Source: Paenibacillus farraposensis (GTDB lineage: Bacteria; Bacillota; Bacilli; Paenibacillales; Paenibacillaceae). Taken from it: a stretch of DNA of 64,000 nt. Below are positions 1 through 9,188 of this stretch, one piece after another. Position 1 is the first letter of the stretch. The number at the start of each line of letters is the position of its first letter. The stretch spans positions 303,513-367,512 of the forward strand of contig NZ_JAFFQR010000105.1 in NCBI RefSeq assembly GCF_020736845.1, in the 5' to 3' direction. The notes under the pieces were generated by a model. That model was not told the origin of the DNA and made no database searches. It saw nothing but the letters and a program-made list of their open reading frames with translations. Position numbers and translations under genes: made by a program.

Positions 1-556
1 CTGCGCCAAATTTATTTTACACGTAAGCTGAATGGAATCCATGCTGTCAACGGATTTGGCAGCGGTGTTTTGGGTACATATTTTATTGTTTTTATGGGAA
101 ATGGGGTTTGATCTGGTCCTTGGTTTTGTGCTCGGACGCCTGGAGGTATATGTAATGGCCACCGTGCTGGGGAGTCCGACTTAACCTACAAGGCTCCATC
201 ATTCATTTTAATAATGGCTTGTTCGCGATGAGCAGATCATTGCTCCAAGAGGCACAACTGTGCTTGTGCCGGGTGATACGCGGTAGGTGCTTAGTCCCAA
301 AATTCAAACGACAGCAAATAAAAAAGCTGTTCATGCTGCTTGAGCCCGAGGCAGTAACGTAAAAACGGTACGATAAAGCAGTCCTTCACATTCATGTGGA
401 GGACTTTTTTTGTTATTTTACAGCATAATGAATCTGTTAAAAAATTGACACTATCATTTTACAAAATTAGATTATGATAATGTCGATAGATGTTGCTGTT
501 TAATGGAAAACAGCGAGTTTTGAAAAGCGAAGTCACCATAACAGGAGAGATGTTGA
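1..556. other. Left-edge region without a supported gene
   Basis: I see no convincing gene here. A 50-codon open frame on the plus strand (32-184) is hydrophobic in its middle, has no clear ribosome site and matches no family I know; it may be a tail or remnant. Downstream of it the sequence is stop-rich. The only firm element is the terminator hairpin at 381-411. Confidence 0.4.
381..411 (+). terminator. Rho-independent terminator
   Basis: A 10-bp stem (GTCCTTCACA / TGTGGAGGAC, one G-T pair) with a four-base loop is followed by seven T. It would end a transcript arriving from the left edge, before the 557 gene. Confidence 0.8.
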
Positions 557-1675
557 ATGAAACCGGAAGTTTTGCCACAGCGGGCAGCAACACGTAGGTC
601 AAAAAATAAAAAGAAGAAACGGAAAGGCAAATTCCGCCGCTTTGTGCTGCGACTTTTTTTAGTCTTCCTGCTAGCGGGGATAGGGGGAGCGGCGTGGTTA
701 TTTTTAACACCTTCTGGCAAGGACATGCGCTATTTGGCTGCAGACACGTTAATTACGACTCAACATCGCCACTGGGCAAAGTATTTTATCGGTGAAGCAG
801 AGGCGCAAAAACGTGTGGCTGAGTATTCGGCCCGTTTTGAGCAGATGGGCGAGGAGAAGGACAGACATACGATTAATCTGTCTGATCTAGTTCCGACCAG
901 GATGAAGCAGCCGCTGGTTGAAGTGGAAGAAGTGTCGGGCCGGAATTATCATGGTTACGTGATGACAGTGCGTGACCCTACTAAGATTAGGCTCGGAATT
1001 CCTGCCAAGGTTGGCAGGGGGGAACGGGTATCCAGCATGGTTGGGCGTTTGGGAGCCATTGCTGGCGTAAATGGTGGCGGCTTTGCCGATCCTAACTGGG
1101 ACGGAAATGGCTTCAAGCCGATTGGCGTTGTTATCTCTCAGGGGCAGATTTACTACAACGACATGGGGAAAAATGCTTCTGTTCAAATCGTAGGTATTGA
1201 TAAGCAGGGGAAGATGATAGCCGGGCACTATTCACTGTCTGAACTGTCCAAAATGAATGTGCAAGAAGCGGTTACCTTTCAGCCACGCTTAATCGTGAAT
1301 GGGAAAGGTCTAATCCGCAATGCCAATGAAGGATGGGGGATTGCGCCCCGTACCGCGATGGGACAAAGGGCCGACGGCGCGATTATTTTCGTGACTGTTG
1401 ACGGGCGTCAGCCTGGTTATAGCATTGGCGCTAATTTGTACGATATGCAAAATATTTTGCTAAAGCACGGGGCAGTAATTGGTGCTAATCTGGATGGTGG
1501 GTCATCGACCGTGCTCGTTAAGGATCGTGCTATTATCAATAAGCCTTCTTCTGAATACGGCGAGCGGTATTTGCCGACAGCGTTTCTCGTATTTGAGCAC
1601 CCGGAAACCGTCAATATTCCGAATATCTGGGCAGGTCTGAATCCTGAGGACATTGATGCAGCCAAAAAGCGATAA
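557..1675 (+). CDS. Phosphodiester glycosidase (NAGPA/DUF2233) family membrane-anchored protein
   Basis: The 372-residue protein has a very basic N-terminus (a Lys/Arg-rich run at about 14-30), one membrane segment at about 32-52, then an exported domain. The segment rich in VNGGGF near residue 173 and the late ANLDGGSS motif near 313 are hallmarks of the NAGPA fold, seen in the eukaryotic mannose-6-phosphate uncovering enzyme and in bacterial exopolysaccharide-linked proteins. In this family the domain removes a sugar from a phosphodiester; the bacterial substrate is generally unknown. An AGGAGA ribosome site sits just upstream of ATG 557. The next, frameshifted gene starts inside its 3' end, which suggests translational coupling and a shared envelope role. 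Confidence 0.85.
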   Translation: MKPEVLPQRAATRRSKNKKKKRKGKFRRFVLRLFLVFLLAGIGGAAWLFLTPSGKDMRYLAADTLITTQHRHWAKYFIGEAEAQKRVAEYSARFEQMGEEKDRHTINLSDLVPTRMKQPLVEVEEVSGRNYHGYVMTVRDPTKIRLGIPAKVGRGERVSSMVGRLGAIAGVNGGGFADPNWDGNGFKPIGVVISQGQIYYNDMGKNASVQIVGIDKQGKMIAGHYSLSELSKMNVQEAVTFQPRLIVNGKGLIRNANEGWGIAPRTAMGQRADGAIIFVTVDGRQPGYSIGANLYDMQNILLKHGAVIGANLDGGSSTVLVKDRAIINKPSSEYGERYLPTAFLVFEHPETVNIPNIWAGLNPEDIDAAKKR

Positions 1676-2625
1676 TTCAGGAATGCTGCTGCAAGGAGTT
1701 GTCGAAGCTGCCGGACAAGCAGACAATGCGACTCCTTCAACTGATTCGATACAATTTACAAATATAGTGGTAAACGAACAGTCACTAAACTCAAAGACCA
1801 AACCTATGCTGATCAATGGCAAGCTTATGGTCCTGCTTAAATATTTTGCCGAAGCAGTGGGTGCAACTTATCATTGGGATGTTAAAAAAAGCTTGTCACG
1901 TTAAAAAAATGGGCAGAACCCGTGCAGCTCAAAGAACGATCACATAAAAGCCAGCAACTGCTTACCTATGAGATACTAGGTAAAGAGCTTTATATACCGC
2001 TGAGAGATGTCTCGGTTGAATTGGGTTATACGCTGGAAAAGACCAACACAGAGATACAGGTACAGCCGCCGATCCATGGTAAAATAAAAGACCAAATATA
2101 CAAAGGAGATCTAGTGACAGCGGTGAAGCGTTAATCCGTTTAGACAGTCGTTCTGTTCATCCTTATATCGAAGCTCATTTTCCCAACACCGAGCTCCTGT
2201 CTAATGTCCATATGTTCCCTCAAGGCGAAGCATTGCGCTATTTTACAGTGAACAGGGATGTACTAAGTTTGGTTGAAGTGAAGGATAGTTTTCCGCTTGT
2301 TACCTATCAAGGGTATGTGGGAGCACCTTTTGGTAAAGAGTTTACGATGGAATACGATCCGTTGGAGCTTTTTTTGAAAAACAAAGCCCAAAATCAGTGG
2401 GGTATTTATCCGAAATTAAATATACCGCTAATCTATAAATTCACGACTGGGTGGGGAGATAGCAGCAGGACTTTTTTTTGGCGCATCACTGTGGATCTCA
2501 AAGATGAGCTGTTGGGTACTGCAGGTGATCCGATTACTGGCCTCCCCGCTGATACCAAACAAATTATGAAAACCTTCAGGCTGCCGTGGGAATCCCGAAC
2601 TGATATCCAGCGGCCAATGGAATAA
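1653..2625 (+). pseudogene. Frameshifted copper-amine-oxidase-N (stalk) domain protein
   Basis: Three successive open frames (1653-1904, 1922-2134, 2119-2625) read as one protein if two single-base errors are repaired. The first break is in a run of seven A at 1883-1889: adding one A continues the protein as DVKKKLVTLKKW, a typical stalk-domain strand. The second break lies near 2100-2118, after which the frame continues as SGEALIRLD and on to 2625. The N-terminal half holds hallmarks of the copper-amine-oxidase N-terminal domain (MLINGKLMV, YIPLRD), used as a wall-associated module in Paenibacillus secreted proteins. The C-terminal part is unrecognised. It begins inside the preceding glycosidase gene. 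Either a recent pseudogene or sequence error. Confidence 0.65.
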
Positions 2626-2649
2626 GTTTACAGTCGCACTAATACTAAA

Positions 2650-2700
2650 AGCGCGTATCGTGGAAGTAAAAAGATCACTTCACAGTACACGCTTTTTTTT
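2650..2700 (+). terminator. Rho-independent terminator
   Basis: An imperfect stem with arms starting AGCGCGTA and ending TACACGCT around a short A-rich loop is followed by eight T. It ends the 557-2625 transcript. Confidence 0.75.
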
Positions 2701-2742
2701 AATAAAATTTGCGATTTATACGGTGCTGTGCTTCAGCCTGAA

Positions 2743-3282
2743 TTAAGCGTCATTTTCGGCTTCGAGAAACACGGCAATCAGGATGCGGGCGTTGCTTTCC
2801 CCTACATTTTTGGCATAGTGGGGGATGGCTGCCCTCCAGCTAAAGGAATCACCCGCTTCGAGAATAGCTGAGTCCTCACCCTGTTCTACATATACTGTAC
2901 CCTCCAAAATATAATGAATCTCATCTCCCGCATGCGCATGCTCATCTTCTGTTGACGAGCCTGGCGGCATGTCCACCAGCATCATTTTAACGTTCCCTTG
3001 TCCACCTAGATGATCGACCTGAAAATTGTTTTTACCATACACCGTTTTACGGCGCTCGTCCTTGCGAATCACCTGCATCCGCTCTTCTTCCTTAAGAAGC
3101 AGAAAAGCGAGCGGGACGTTAAGCGCATTCGCGATGCTGTCGAGTGTAGCAATGGAAGGGGAGGTTTTATTGTTCTCCACCTGACTCATAAACCCTTGGG
3201 ATAGTCCGGTCCGCTCACATATTTGCTGAATGGATAAATTTTTACGTTTACGTGCAGCCCTTATGTTGCATCCTATACCCAT
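2743..3282 (-). CDS. XRE-family transcriptional regulator with C-terminal cupin
   Basis: The protein of 179 residues has an XRE helix-turn-helix at about 5-60 (RKRKNLSIQQICERTGLSQG is the recognition region) and a cupin_2 sensor domain at about 100-175 with the metal or ligand motif HAHAGDEIHY. Such regulators usually control small transport or detoxification genes and sense a small ligand in the cupin. I start it at ATG 3282 because AAGGAGG lies eight bases upstream; the ATG at 3300 would overlap that ribosome site. It is divergent from the DoxX gene across a 268-bp AT-rich region, so it may control it, although DoxX/catE systems in Bacillus are controlled by MarR-type regulators. Confidence 0.85.
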   Translation of the reverse strand: MGIGCNIRAARKRKNLSIQQICERTGLSQGFMSQVENNKTSPSIATLDSIANALNVPLAFLLLKEEERMQVIRKDERRKTVYGKNNFQVDHLGGQGNVKMMLVDMPPGSSTEDEHAHAGDEIHYILEGTVYVEQGEDSAILEAGDSFSWRAAIPHYAKNVGESNARILIAVFLEAENDA

Positions 3283-3348
3283 AAAGTATTCCTCCTTCAT
3301 GAAAATATACTATATACTAATTTAATATTTATCATATCAAATATTTTG

Positions 3349-3378
3349 TTGACAGACTATACTTCCTTGTGCTAAATT
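3349..3378 (+). promoter_or_regulatory. Probable sigma-A promoter, plus strand
   Basis: TTGACA at 3349-3354 and TAAATT at 3373-3378 are separated by 18 bp. It points toward the DoxX gene and would give a leader of about 165 bases. Confidence 0.5.
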
Positions 3379-3382
3379 CACA

Positions 3383-3512
3383 TTACAAATTAATTATTTC
3401 TATTACTAATATTAGGATTTTGGATTTATACGTATGTGCTGGAGCGTAGCTTGAGTCTGTACTATTTTTTTAAGCAAATTATTAGTAATATAAATTAATT
3501 ATTTATATGACT
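3383..3512. promoter_or_regulatory. Candidate operator: repeated AT-rich element upstream of doxX
   Basis: The motif AAATTAATTATTT occurs twice, about 100 bp apart, each next to one arm of an inverted pair (ATTACTAAT near 3402 and ATTAGTAAT near 3480). The arrangement suggests a dimeric repressor binding two sites. MarR/DUF24 regulators such as CatR and YodB use short AT-rich palindromes before catDE in Bacillus; I cannot say which regulator acts here. Confidence 0.4.
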
Positions 3513-3550
3513 TGAGGAAGAGAAAAAACAATTAGACTGGAGAGGTAAAT

Positions 3551-3964
3551 ATGAGCACAGCAAGCAAAAACATATCTACAATGATGCGGGTAACGCTGGG
3601 GATTCTGTTTCTTGCACACGGAATTGCCAAATTCCAAATGGGGTTGGGTAATGTTGCAGGCTGGTTTTCCAGCATTGGCGTTCCGGGATTTTTTGGCTAT
3701 GTCGTTGCGGTCATTGAGCTGGTTGGCGGAATTGCATTAATCCTCGGATTGTTTACTCGTTATGTGTCTGGAATTTTTGTGATTATGTTGATCGGTGCGA
3801 TTTTTACAGCAAAATTGTCCGGCGGGTTGATGGGGAATGGTCAAGGTGCCGGCTATGAACTGGACATTGCTTTTATCCTGGTAGCTCTGCATCTGGCATT
3901 TGCACCAACGACTCGCTTGTCTCTGGATTTTTTGTTCAACCGTCGTACGTCAGCAGAACAATAA
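3551..3964 (+). CDS. DoxX family membrane protein (CatD-like)
   Basis: This 137-residue protein has four hydrophobic segments at about 12-28, 45-67, 70-90 and 104-121 and fits the DoxX/CatD family. In Bacillus subtilis the homologue CatD is encoded with the ring-cleavage dioxygenase CatE and induced by catechol and quinones. Here the same order is kept: a recognisable but broken catE follows 48 bp downstream. The ribosome site is GGAGAGG seven to eight bases before ATG. It is probably part of a thiol or quinone stress response; its biochemical function in the family is not settled. Confidence 0.8.
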   Translation: MSTASKNISTMMRVTLGILFLAHGIAKFQMGLGNVAGWFSSIGVPGFFGYVVAVIELVGGIALILGLFTRYVSGIFVIMLIGAIFTAKLSGGLMGNGQGAGYELDIAFILVALHLAFAPTTRLSLDFLFNRRTSAEQ

Positions 3965-4012
3965 TTTTGGGATAGTCCGCTCCTCCAATCCATGAAGAAA
4001 GAGGGAAATCTT

Positions 4013-4362
4013 ATGACAGCACATATTCATGACAACACGACCATTGGGCAGGTTTCATTAAAGGTTAGCAACCTTGAGCGCTCGATTCGATTTTTGTACT
4101 GAAGTCGTTGGCTTCCAGTTGCTGCGTCAAACGGCGGATACTGCTGAATTAACGGTGGGTGGAAAGTATGCCTTGCACCATTTTGCCATTCTTTTACCAA
4201 ATCGTGTAGCTCTGGGTCTGACTCTACACAATCTGCTGGCCCATGAGATTGAAATCGGACAGGGGGATCATGATGTAAGTGAAGCACTAACGAGATGGTG
4301 CCAAGTTTGTAGCTGACCCGTTCCGAATTCAAATTAAACTGGTCAACGGTCGGCATGCTTAA
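4013..4362 (+). pseudogene. Decayed catechol 2,3-dioxygenase (catE-like)
   Basis: Read across frames, the segment gives a glyoxalase/extradiol dioxygenase: an N-terminus with IGQVSLKVSNLERSIRF, then FQLLRQTADTAELTVGG, then LYHFAILLPNR-type and EIGQGDHDVSEAL pieces, then a short tail with KFVADPF. The frame breaks in a T5 run at about 4093, where removing one T restores the reading. Compared with the family, stretches are missing between AELTVGG and HHFAILLP and after DVSEAL, the latter containing much of the metal site, so this cannot be only a sequencing error. It keeps the position that catE has after catD in Bacillus. A good ribosome site (AGAGGG) remains before ATG 4013. Confidence 0.75.
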
Positions 4363-4385
4363 TATATGACTAGAAACACATCAAA

Positions 4386-4423
4386 CAGGGGATTCCCAAA
4401 GGCCATCAGCCAGGAATCCCCTG
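4386..4423 (-). terminator. Hairpin terminator after glutaminase
   Basis: A perfect 11-bp stem (CAGGGGATTCC / GGAATCCCCTG) around a 16-base loop lies just beyond the glutaminase stop codon. On the minus strand it is followed by a moderately T-rich tail. It may serve both strands. Confidence 0.65.
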
Positions 4424-4432
4424 ATTCGTATA

Positions 4433-5371
4433 CTAGAACAAGCTCCAATCCAAATCCCTGGACATGGTTTCCAGCAAATGTACACCGGCTGTACTGTTGC
4501 CCATACGGTTCAAGGAGGGTCCCACAAGTCCAATGCCATATCGTCCGGGCACCATCGTCATAATACCGCCGGATACGCCGCTTTTGGCGGGCAGTCCGAC
4601 TTGAATGGCGAACTCACCAGAGGCGTCATACATGCCGCATGTTGTCATAAACGTTTTGGCGATTTGGACATAGCGGCGGGGGATCAGTGGCATGCCTGTA
4701 ATCGGATCATGGCCGTTGTAGGCGAGTACGATTCCCATGCGTGCCAAATCCGTACAGTTCATTTTGATAGCGCAATGTCTGAAATAAACTTCCAGCACGT
4801 CCTCAACATGACCTCTTAGAATTCCTTTTTCCATTAGAAAATAAGCAAGAGAGCGGTTCAGATGGCCTGTAGCAGATTCCGAATCGTAGACATCCTGATC
4901 ATATTCCAGCGTGTCATTGCAGGCAAGCAGACGGAAAAATTGCAGGATGCGGGCAAACCTTTCCTTCGGACTGCTTCCACGAATGAGAGAAGAGACAGCG
5001 ATGGCTCCAGCGTTAATAAGCGGGTTAAACGGAATGCCCGGCTCGACCAGTTCCAGCTTCAACATCGAATTAAAACGATCACCCGTAGGCTCCATGCCGA
5101 CCTTGGAAAAGACAACGTCCTCTCCATTATCCATCAAGGCCAGAATAAGCGTAAATACCTTTGAGATGCTTTGCATCGTAAATTGGAGCTCCGTATCTCC
5201 GGCTACCACGGTCTCACCCGCACCGTTCATCACAACAACACCCAGCGCGTCGGTTGGCGCTTTGGACAATTCAGGAATATACGCCGCTACCTTGCCGTGT
5301 ACATACTCATGACGGCTGTGTTCTACCCATTCCGGCAGTTTGGTTTGTAGTCTCTGCCACTCCGATGTCAT
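4433..5371 (-). CDS. glsA: Glutaminase
   Basis: The enzyme hydrolyses L-glutamine to L-glutamate and ammonia in the cytosol. The 312-residue length fits the beta-lactamase-like glutaminase family, and the SISK motif at residues 68-71 supplies the catalytic Ser-X-X-Lys. Other family motifs are visible: EPTGDRFNS, NPLINAGAIA, and near the end KSGVSGGI. I choose ATG 5371 because GGAGGAAAAG precedes it; the upstream ATG at 5443 has no ribosome site. A 24-bp copy of the start region (ribosome site and first codons, one mismatch) recurs at 5506-5529, as if the gene start had been partly duplicated. The gene is transcribed away from the NRPS cluster. Confidence 0.9.
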   Translation of the reverse strand: MTSEWQRLQTKLPEWVEHSRHEYVHGKVAAYIPELSKAPTDALGVVVMNGAGETVVAGDTELQFTMQSISKVFTLILALMDNGEDVVFSKVGMEPTGDRFNSMLKLELVEPGIPFNPLINAGAIAVSSLIRGSSPKERFARILQFFRLLACNDTLEYDQDVYDSESATGHLNRSLAYFLMEKGILRGHVEDVLEVYFRHCAIKMNCTDLARMGIVLAYNGHDPITGMPLIPRRYVQIAKTFMTTCGMYDASGEFAIQVGLPAKSGVSGGIMTMVPGRYGIGLVGPSLNRMGNSTAGVHLLETMSRDLDWSLF

Positions 5372-5529
5372 TTCTTTTCCTCCAGTCGAGTAACCATCCT
5401 GTGGTCTTGTTATTGTAGAGTAAGCAATGATAGCTATACACATATTTTAAAGAAATTTTTGGCCGAAAGACAAGCACTAAAGCAAACCAATCCTCTCTGT
5501 CATCTGATGTCATTTCTTCTCCTCCAGTC
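5364..5529 (-). repeat. Duplicated glsA translation-start segment
   Basis: The 24 bases at 5364-5387 (glsA ribosome site and first codons on the minus strand) are repeated with one mismatch at 5506-5529. The sequence between and beyond is unlike. The upstream copy opens no long frame, so it is probably a relic of a duplication. Confidence 0.65.
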
Positions 5530-5746
5530 AAATACCCAACCTCATGTAATATCGGGAGTATAGTTTATCCCCTATGGCCTTCATTCACTTCATTCAGTAA
5601 TCACTTCTAATTTCCACACATACTTTCGTTTTAGCATTAGCTCATATGAAAGCTTTCAATTTTTTAGCCATGTCCTCTTGTAAAAAGCTTTGAAAAAAGA
5701 TGTTTAAGCAAGCCCTATTCAATATGAACGTTAATGGGAAAAGGAG
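5530..5746. other. Upstream region of the NRPS operon
   Basis: No gene is seen. The segment is AT-rich and carries two AAGCTTT elements (a GAAAGCTTTC palindrome near 5647 and AAAAGCTTTGAAAA near 5684). I found no convincing -35/-10 pair, so the promoter for the NRPS genes is unassigned. Confidence 0.4.
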
Positions 5747-8700
5747 ATGAAGCTGAGCATGCTGCATGGTACATTAGCGGATTATCCGCGTGAGAAAACA
5801 ATTCAGCAATTGTTTGAGGAGCAGGTTGAGCACACTCCGGAGCAAGTGGCAGTCGTATTTGGAGACAAGCAGTTGACGTATGCGGATTTGAATAAGCAGG
5901 CTAACCAGCTTGCACATGTTCTGCGTGCCAACGGTGTAGAGGCAGAGAAGCCTATCGGTATTATAGCCGAGTGCTCACTAGAAATGATCATCGGGATTTT
6001 CGCGATCTTAAAAGCGGGGGGAGCCTATGTACCGATTGACCTGGAATACCCCAAGGAACGTATACAGTATATGCTAGCAGATTGTGGCGCAAAGCTTCTG
6101 CTAACCCGATCGCCATTCCACCAACAGTCGGGGCTCGACGGTCTTGTACTGGATTTGACGGACAAGCGAAATTACGGGAAGGAGACGGGGAATCTCACAG
6201 CAGTTCGTGGCTCAGATTCGCTAGCTTGCCTGATGTATACGTCGGGCTCAACGGGAAAACCCAAGGGGAACCTGACGATGCATTACAATATTACACGTGT
6301 TGTTAAAAAGACGAATTATATTCAATTCGACAGAAATGATCGAATATTACAAGTGTCCAGTTTTTCGTTCGATGGTTCTACATTTGGCATATACGGAGCT
6401 CTGCTTAACGGAGCCACACTCGTTTTGGTCCCACAAGATCAAATCATGAATGCACGTAAGCTATCGAGCGTGCTGCGAACACAGCAGATCACCAAATGTT
6501 TCATCACGACAGCGCTTTTTAATGCGGTGGTGGATATGGACCCCGATTGCTTTGCCACACTTGAAACTTTGTTATTTGGCGGTGAAAAGGTGTCAGTCAG
6601 CCATGTGCGCAGGGCATTTGCCCGTATGGGCCCCGGACGTTTAATTCATGTCTACGGGCCGACCGAGAGCACGGTGTTTGCTACGTATTACCGGATTGAT
6701 CAGTTGGACGAAAGGGCCAATACCGTACCGATTGGTAAAGCAATCAGCAATACGTCAGTTTACGTTATGGATCATGAACAGCAGCTTCTGCCACAAGGAG
6801 TTGCAGGTGAGCTTTGCATTGCTGGCGATGGATTAGTTAAAGGGTATTTGAATCATCCAGAGCTGACAGAAGAGAGGTTTATTCAGTTGCCATGGGTGCC
6901 GGGAGGCAGACTGTACCGAACCGGAGATTGGGTAAGAGAACGGGCGGATGGAAATCTCGAATATATCGGACGGATCGATAGTCAAGTGAAATTAAGAGGC
7001 TACCGAATTGAGCCTGAGGAAGTAGAGTCCCATCTATTCAAAATCAATCAAATACAAGAAGCGGCTGTGATCGTGTGTGAAGATGAAAAGGGGCAGAAGC
7101 AACTGGGTGCGTACTTTACGGCGACCAGAAAGCTGACAGCCGATGAGATTAAATACGCTCTCTCAGCCGAACTGCCGAATTACATGATTCCGTCTTTTTT
7201 TAGGCAATTAGAGCAGATGCCACTGACACTGAACGGAAAGCTGGATCGCCAAGCACTGCTGGGTCTTGAAGTAAAAATGCAAAGTGCAGCAGCATACGTG
7301 CCCCCTGAGCCTGGGCTGGAAACCAGACTAATGGAAATCTGGCAGGATGTGCTGGGTATTCAGCAGTTCAGTGTTTTGGACAGCTTCTTTGACCTTGGTG
7401 GACATTCTATTCATGCACTTACGCTGATGACGAGAATGGAGCGGACAGGATATCACGCCACTTTAACAGATATTTACCACTATAAAACGATCCGGGCGCT
7501 CACGGCATATCTTTATGCTGCTCAGAATGGAGAAGGGTCCAAGAAGGAGCTGGCCAGCATAGTAACTAAACAACAATTGATTTCTTGGCTGCACCGGGAA
7601 ACAGATGGAGTTTATGAGTTGGTGAAATATCAAGTGAGGGATTTTCTTCGTGAAGTTAGAGATATTCAGGTGCTGTATTCCAGCTCTGTGGCTGACGTTA
7701 TCCATATCATGCGACTCATGGACGGGAAAGTCGCCACAGAATTACTTCCGCACTACATTGTACCACTGCACCAAAAAGCTAAATTGGATAATGTATACTG
7801 GACCATCGATGAAGAGGAATTTTTCCAGCACCTGGGCTTGAAAAGCATAGATTCAGATATGGCGGCAAGGTTCCGCACACAGCTGGAAGACGATTATTTG
7901 CGAAGAGATCAATGGATGAAAACAGGGCAAGTGGCACAAGAATATCCGCTGAGCGGTATTCAACAAATGCAAATTTCGTTTGATACACCGCCAAGTTTAG
8001 GCATATTCAGGCTGGACGAGTATACAAATTATGATTTTTTGGATCAGGCGTATGCTCAATTTGTACAAAGTCAGGGATTGCTGAGAAGCGTTCCTGTTCA
8101 AAGGGATGAATGGACTTATTGGCGTGAATACGTACTGCCTGCCGCTGGCGTACCAAAACTCAACATAATCGACGTGTCGGATCGCAATCCCAGCGGCTCC
8201 TTTGCGGAAATGATACATGATTATATGACAAACACCCGATACACCGGAGAACATACTTTGTTTCACATGTTTGTGCTGAAACGAAATTTGCGTGAGCACT
8301 ATGTCATCACACTTTATCATCATGCCATATGCGATCGGGTAACCTCGGAAGTAGCCGAACGACAGATGATTGCTTGCTATAGGAGTCTGCTTCAACATCA
8401 ATCCCTTCCTACAGATGAAGTGAAACCCTACGTGGAGTATGTGAAACAAATCCAAAATGGGCCCAAAGGAATTACAGAACAAGAATTGGTATCCGCCTTT
8501 CAGTTGGAAGCGTTCCAGAAAAGCAAGCAGGACATCTTACTACGTCCAAAGCTTCGAACGAGCACAGAAGCCTACCTTTTTAGCGTGAGTATCCCGACTG
8601 AGAACCCATCTTTGGAGTTTGCGCTTTCAGTGTATACAAAGGGCTTGCAAACTTATTTAGGCATGGATAAGCTGCCCTTGTTATTTTTATATGATGGAAG

Positions 8701-9187
8701 AAGGTACGACGAGGCAGAATATTATAACACGGTCGGTGAGTTTATTGATTTTGTGCCCATGCTGATGGATACGAAGCAGCAGCCAGCTGAAATGGTGGAA
8801 TCTGTTAGAAACAGGCTGGGTTTATTAAAACGCCATACGATCAATTTTATGAATCTACTTACAAGTCCTGATTACAATTCCCAATGGAAACGGACCAAAA
8901 AGCTTGTACAGTTTGGGAAATGGTACGAGCAACTGGATTTATTCATGTTTAACTATTTGGGAAACAGCGCCAAAGAAGGCTTGAAGTATAGCCATTTTTA
9001 CGATGATACGGTCCTGAAGCAACCGAATCCGCTGCCGATCTATTCCCTGTTTAATTGTATTGCTTCAGCTTATACAGACGGCCTTATTTTTTTAATGCGA
9101 TGCAGCTACGAGATCGAGGTAGAACAGGTCAGGGCTGCTTTTTATCAAGCTGCCGGTACAGCATCCCGGATAAAGGGGGTCCAGTAA
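5747..9187 (+). CDS. Non-ribosomal peptide synthetase, starter protein (A-PCP-E/C-like)
   Basis: The 1146-residue protein begins directly with an adenylation domain (about 10-500; TSGSTGKPKG near 163, YRTGD near 393, NGKLDR near 497), followed by a carrier domain with the phosphopantetheine serine in LGGHSI near 553. It ends with a condensation-superfamily domain (about 730-1140) having a divergent HHAICDR instead of HHxxxDG near 857 and an epimerase-like FNYLGN near 1067. Reading the pocket against GrsA gives about DGFFLGVVFK, close to published isoleucine codes. No condensation domain precedes it, so it should be the starter. AAGGAG abuts ATG 5747, so ATG 5759 may be the true start. The second NRPS gene follows after one base. 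Confidence 0.9.
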   Translation: MKLSMLHGTLADYPREKTIQQLFEEQVEHTPEQVAVVFGDKQLTYADLNKQANQLAHVLRANGVEAEKPIGIIAECSLEMIIGIFAILKAGGAYVPIDLEYPKERIQYMLADCGAKLLLTRSPFHQQSGLDGLVLDLTDKRNYGKETGNLTAVRGSDSLACLMYTSGSTGKPKGNLTMHYNITRVVKKTNYIQFDRNDRILQVSSFSFDGSTFGIYGALLNGATLVLVPQDQIMNARKLSSVLRTQQITKCFITTALFNAVVDMDPDCFATLETLLFGGEKVSVSHVRRAFARMGPGRLIHVYGPTESTVFATYYRIDQLDERANTVPIGKAISNTSVYVMDHEQQLLPQGVAGELCIAGDGLVKGYLNHPELTEERFIQLPWVPGGRLYRTGDWVRERADGNLEYIGRIDSQVKLRGYRIEPEEVESHLFKINQIQEAAVIVCEDEKGQKQLGAYFTATRKLTADEIKYALSAELPNYMIPSFFRQLEQMPLTLNGKLDRQALLGLEVKMQSAAAYVPPEPGLETRLMEIWQDVLGIQQFSVLDSFFDLGGHSIHALTLMTRMERTGYHATLTDIYHYKTIRALTAYLYAAQNGEGSKKELASIVTKQQLISWLHRETDGVYELVKYQVRDFLREVRDIQVLYSSSVADVIHIMRLMDGKVATELLPHYIVPLHQKAKLDNVYWTIDEEEFFQHLGLKSIDSDMAARFRTQLEDDYLRRDQWMKTGQVAQEYPLSGIQQMQISFDTPPSLGIFRLDEYTNYDFLDQAYAQFVQSQGLLRSVPVQRDEWTYWREYVLPAAGVPKLNIIDVSDRNPSGSFAEMIHDYMTNTRYTGEHTLFHMFVLKRNLREHYVITLYHHAICDRVTSEVAERQMIACYRSLLQHQSLPTDEVKPYVEYVKQIQNGPKGITEQELVSAFQLEAFQKSKQDILLRPKLRTSTEAYLFSVSIPTENPSLEFALSVYTKGLQTYLGMDKLPLLFLYDGRRYDEAEYYNTVGEFIDFVPMLMDTKQQPAEMVESVRNRLGLLKRHTINFMNLLTSPDYNSQWKRTKKLVQFGKWYEQLDLFMFNYLGNSAKEGLKYSHFYDDTVLKQPNPLPIYSLFNCIASAYTDGLIFLMRCSYEIEVEQVRAAFYQAAGTASRIKGVQ

Positions 9188-9188
9188 A

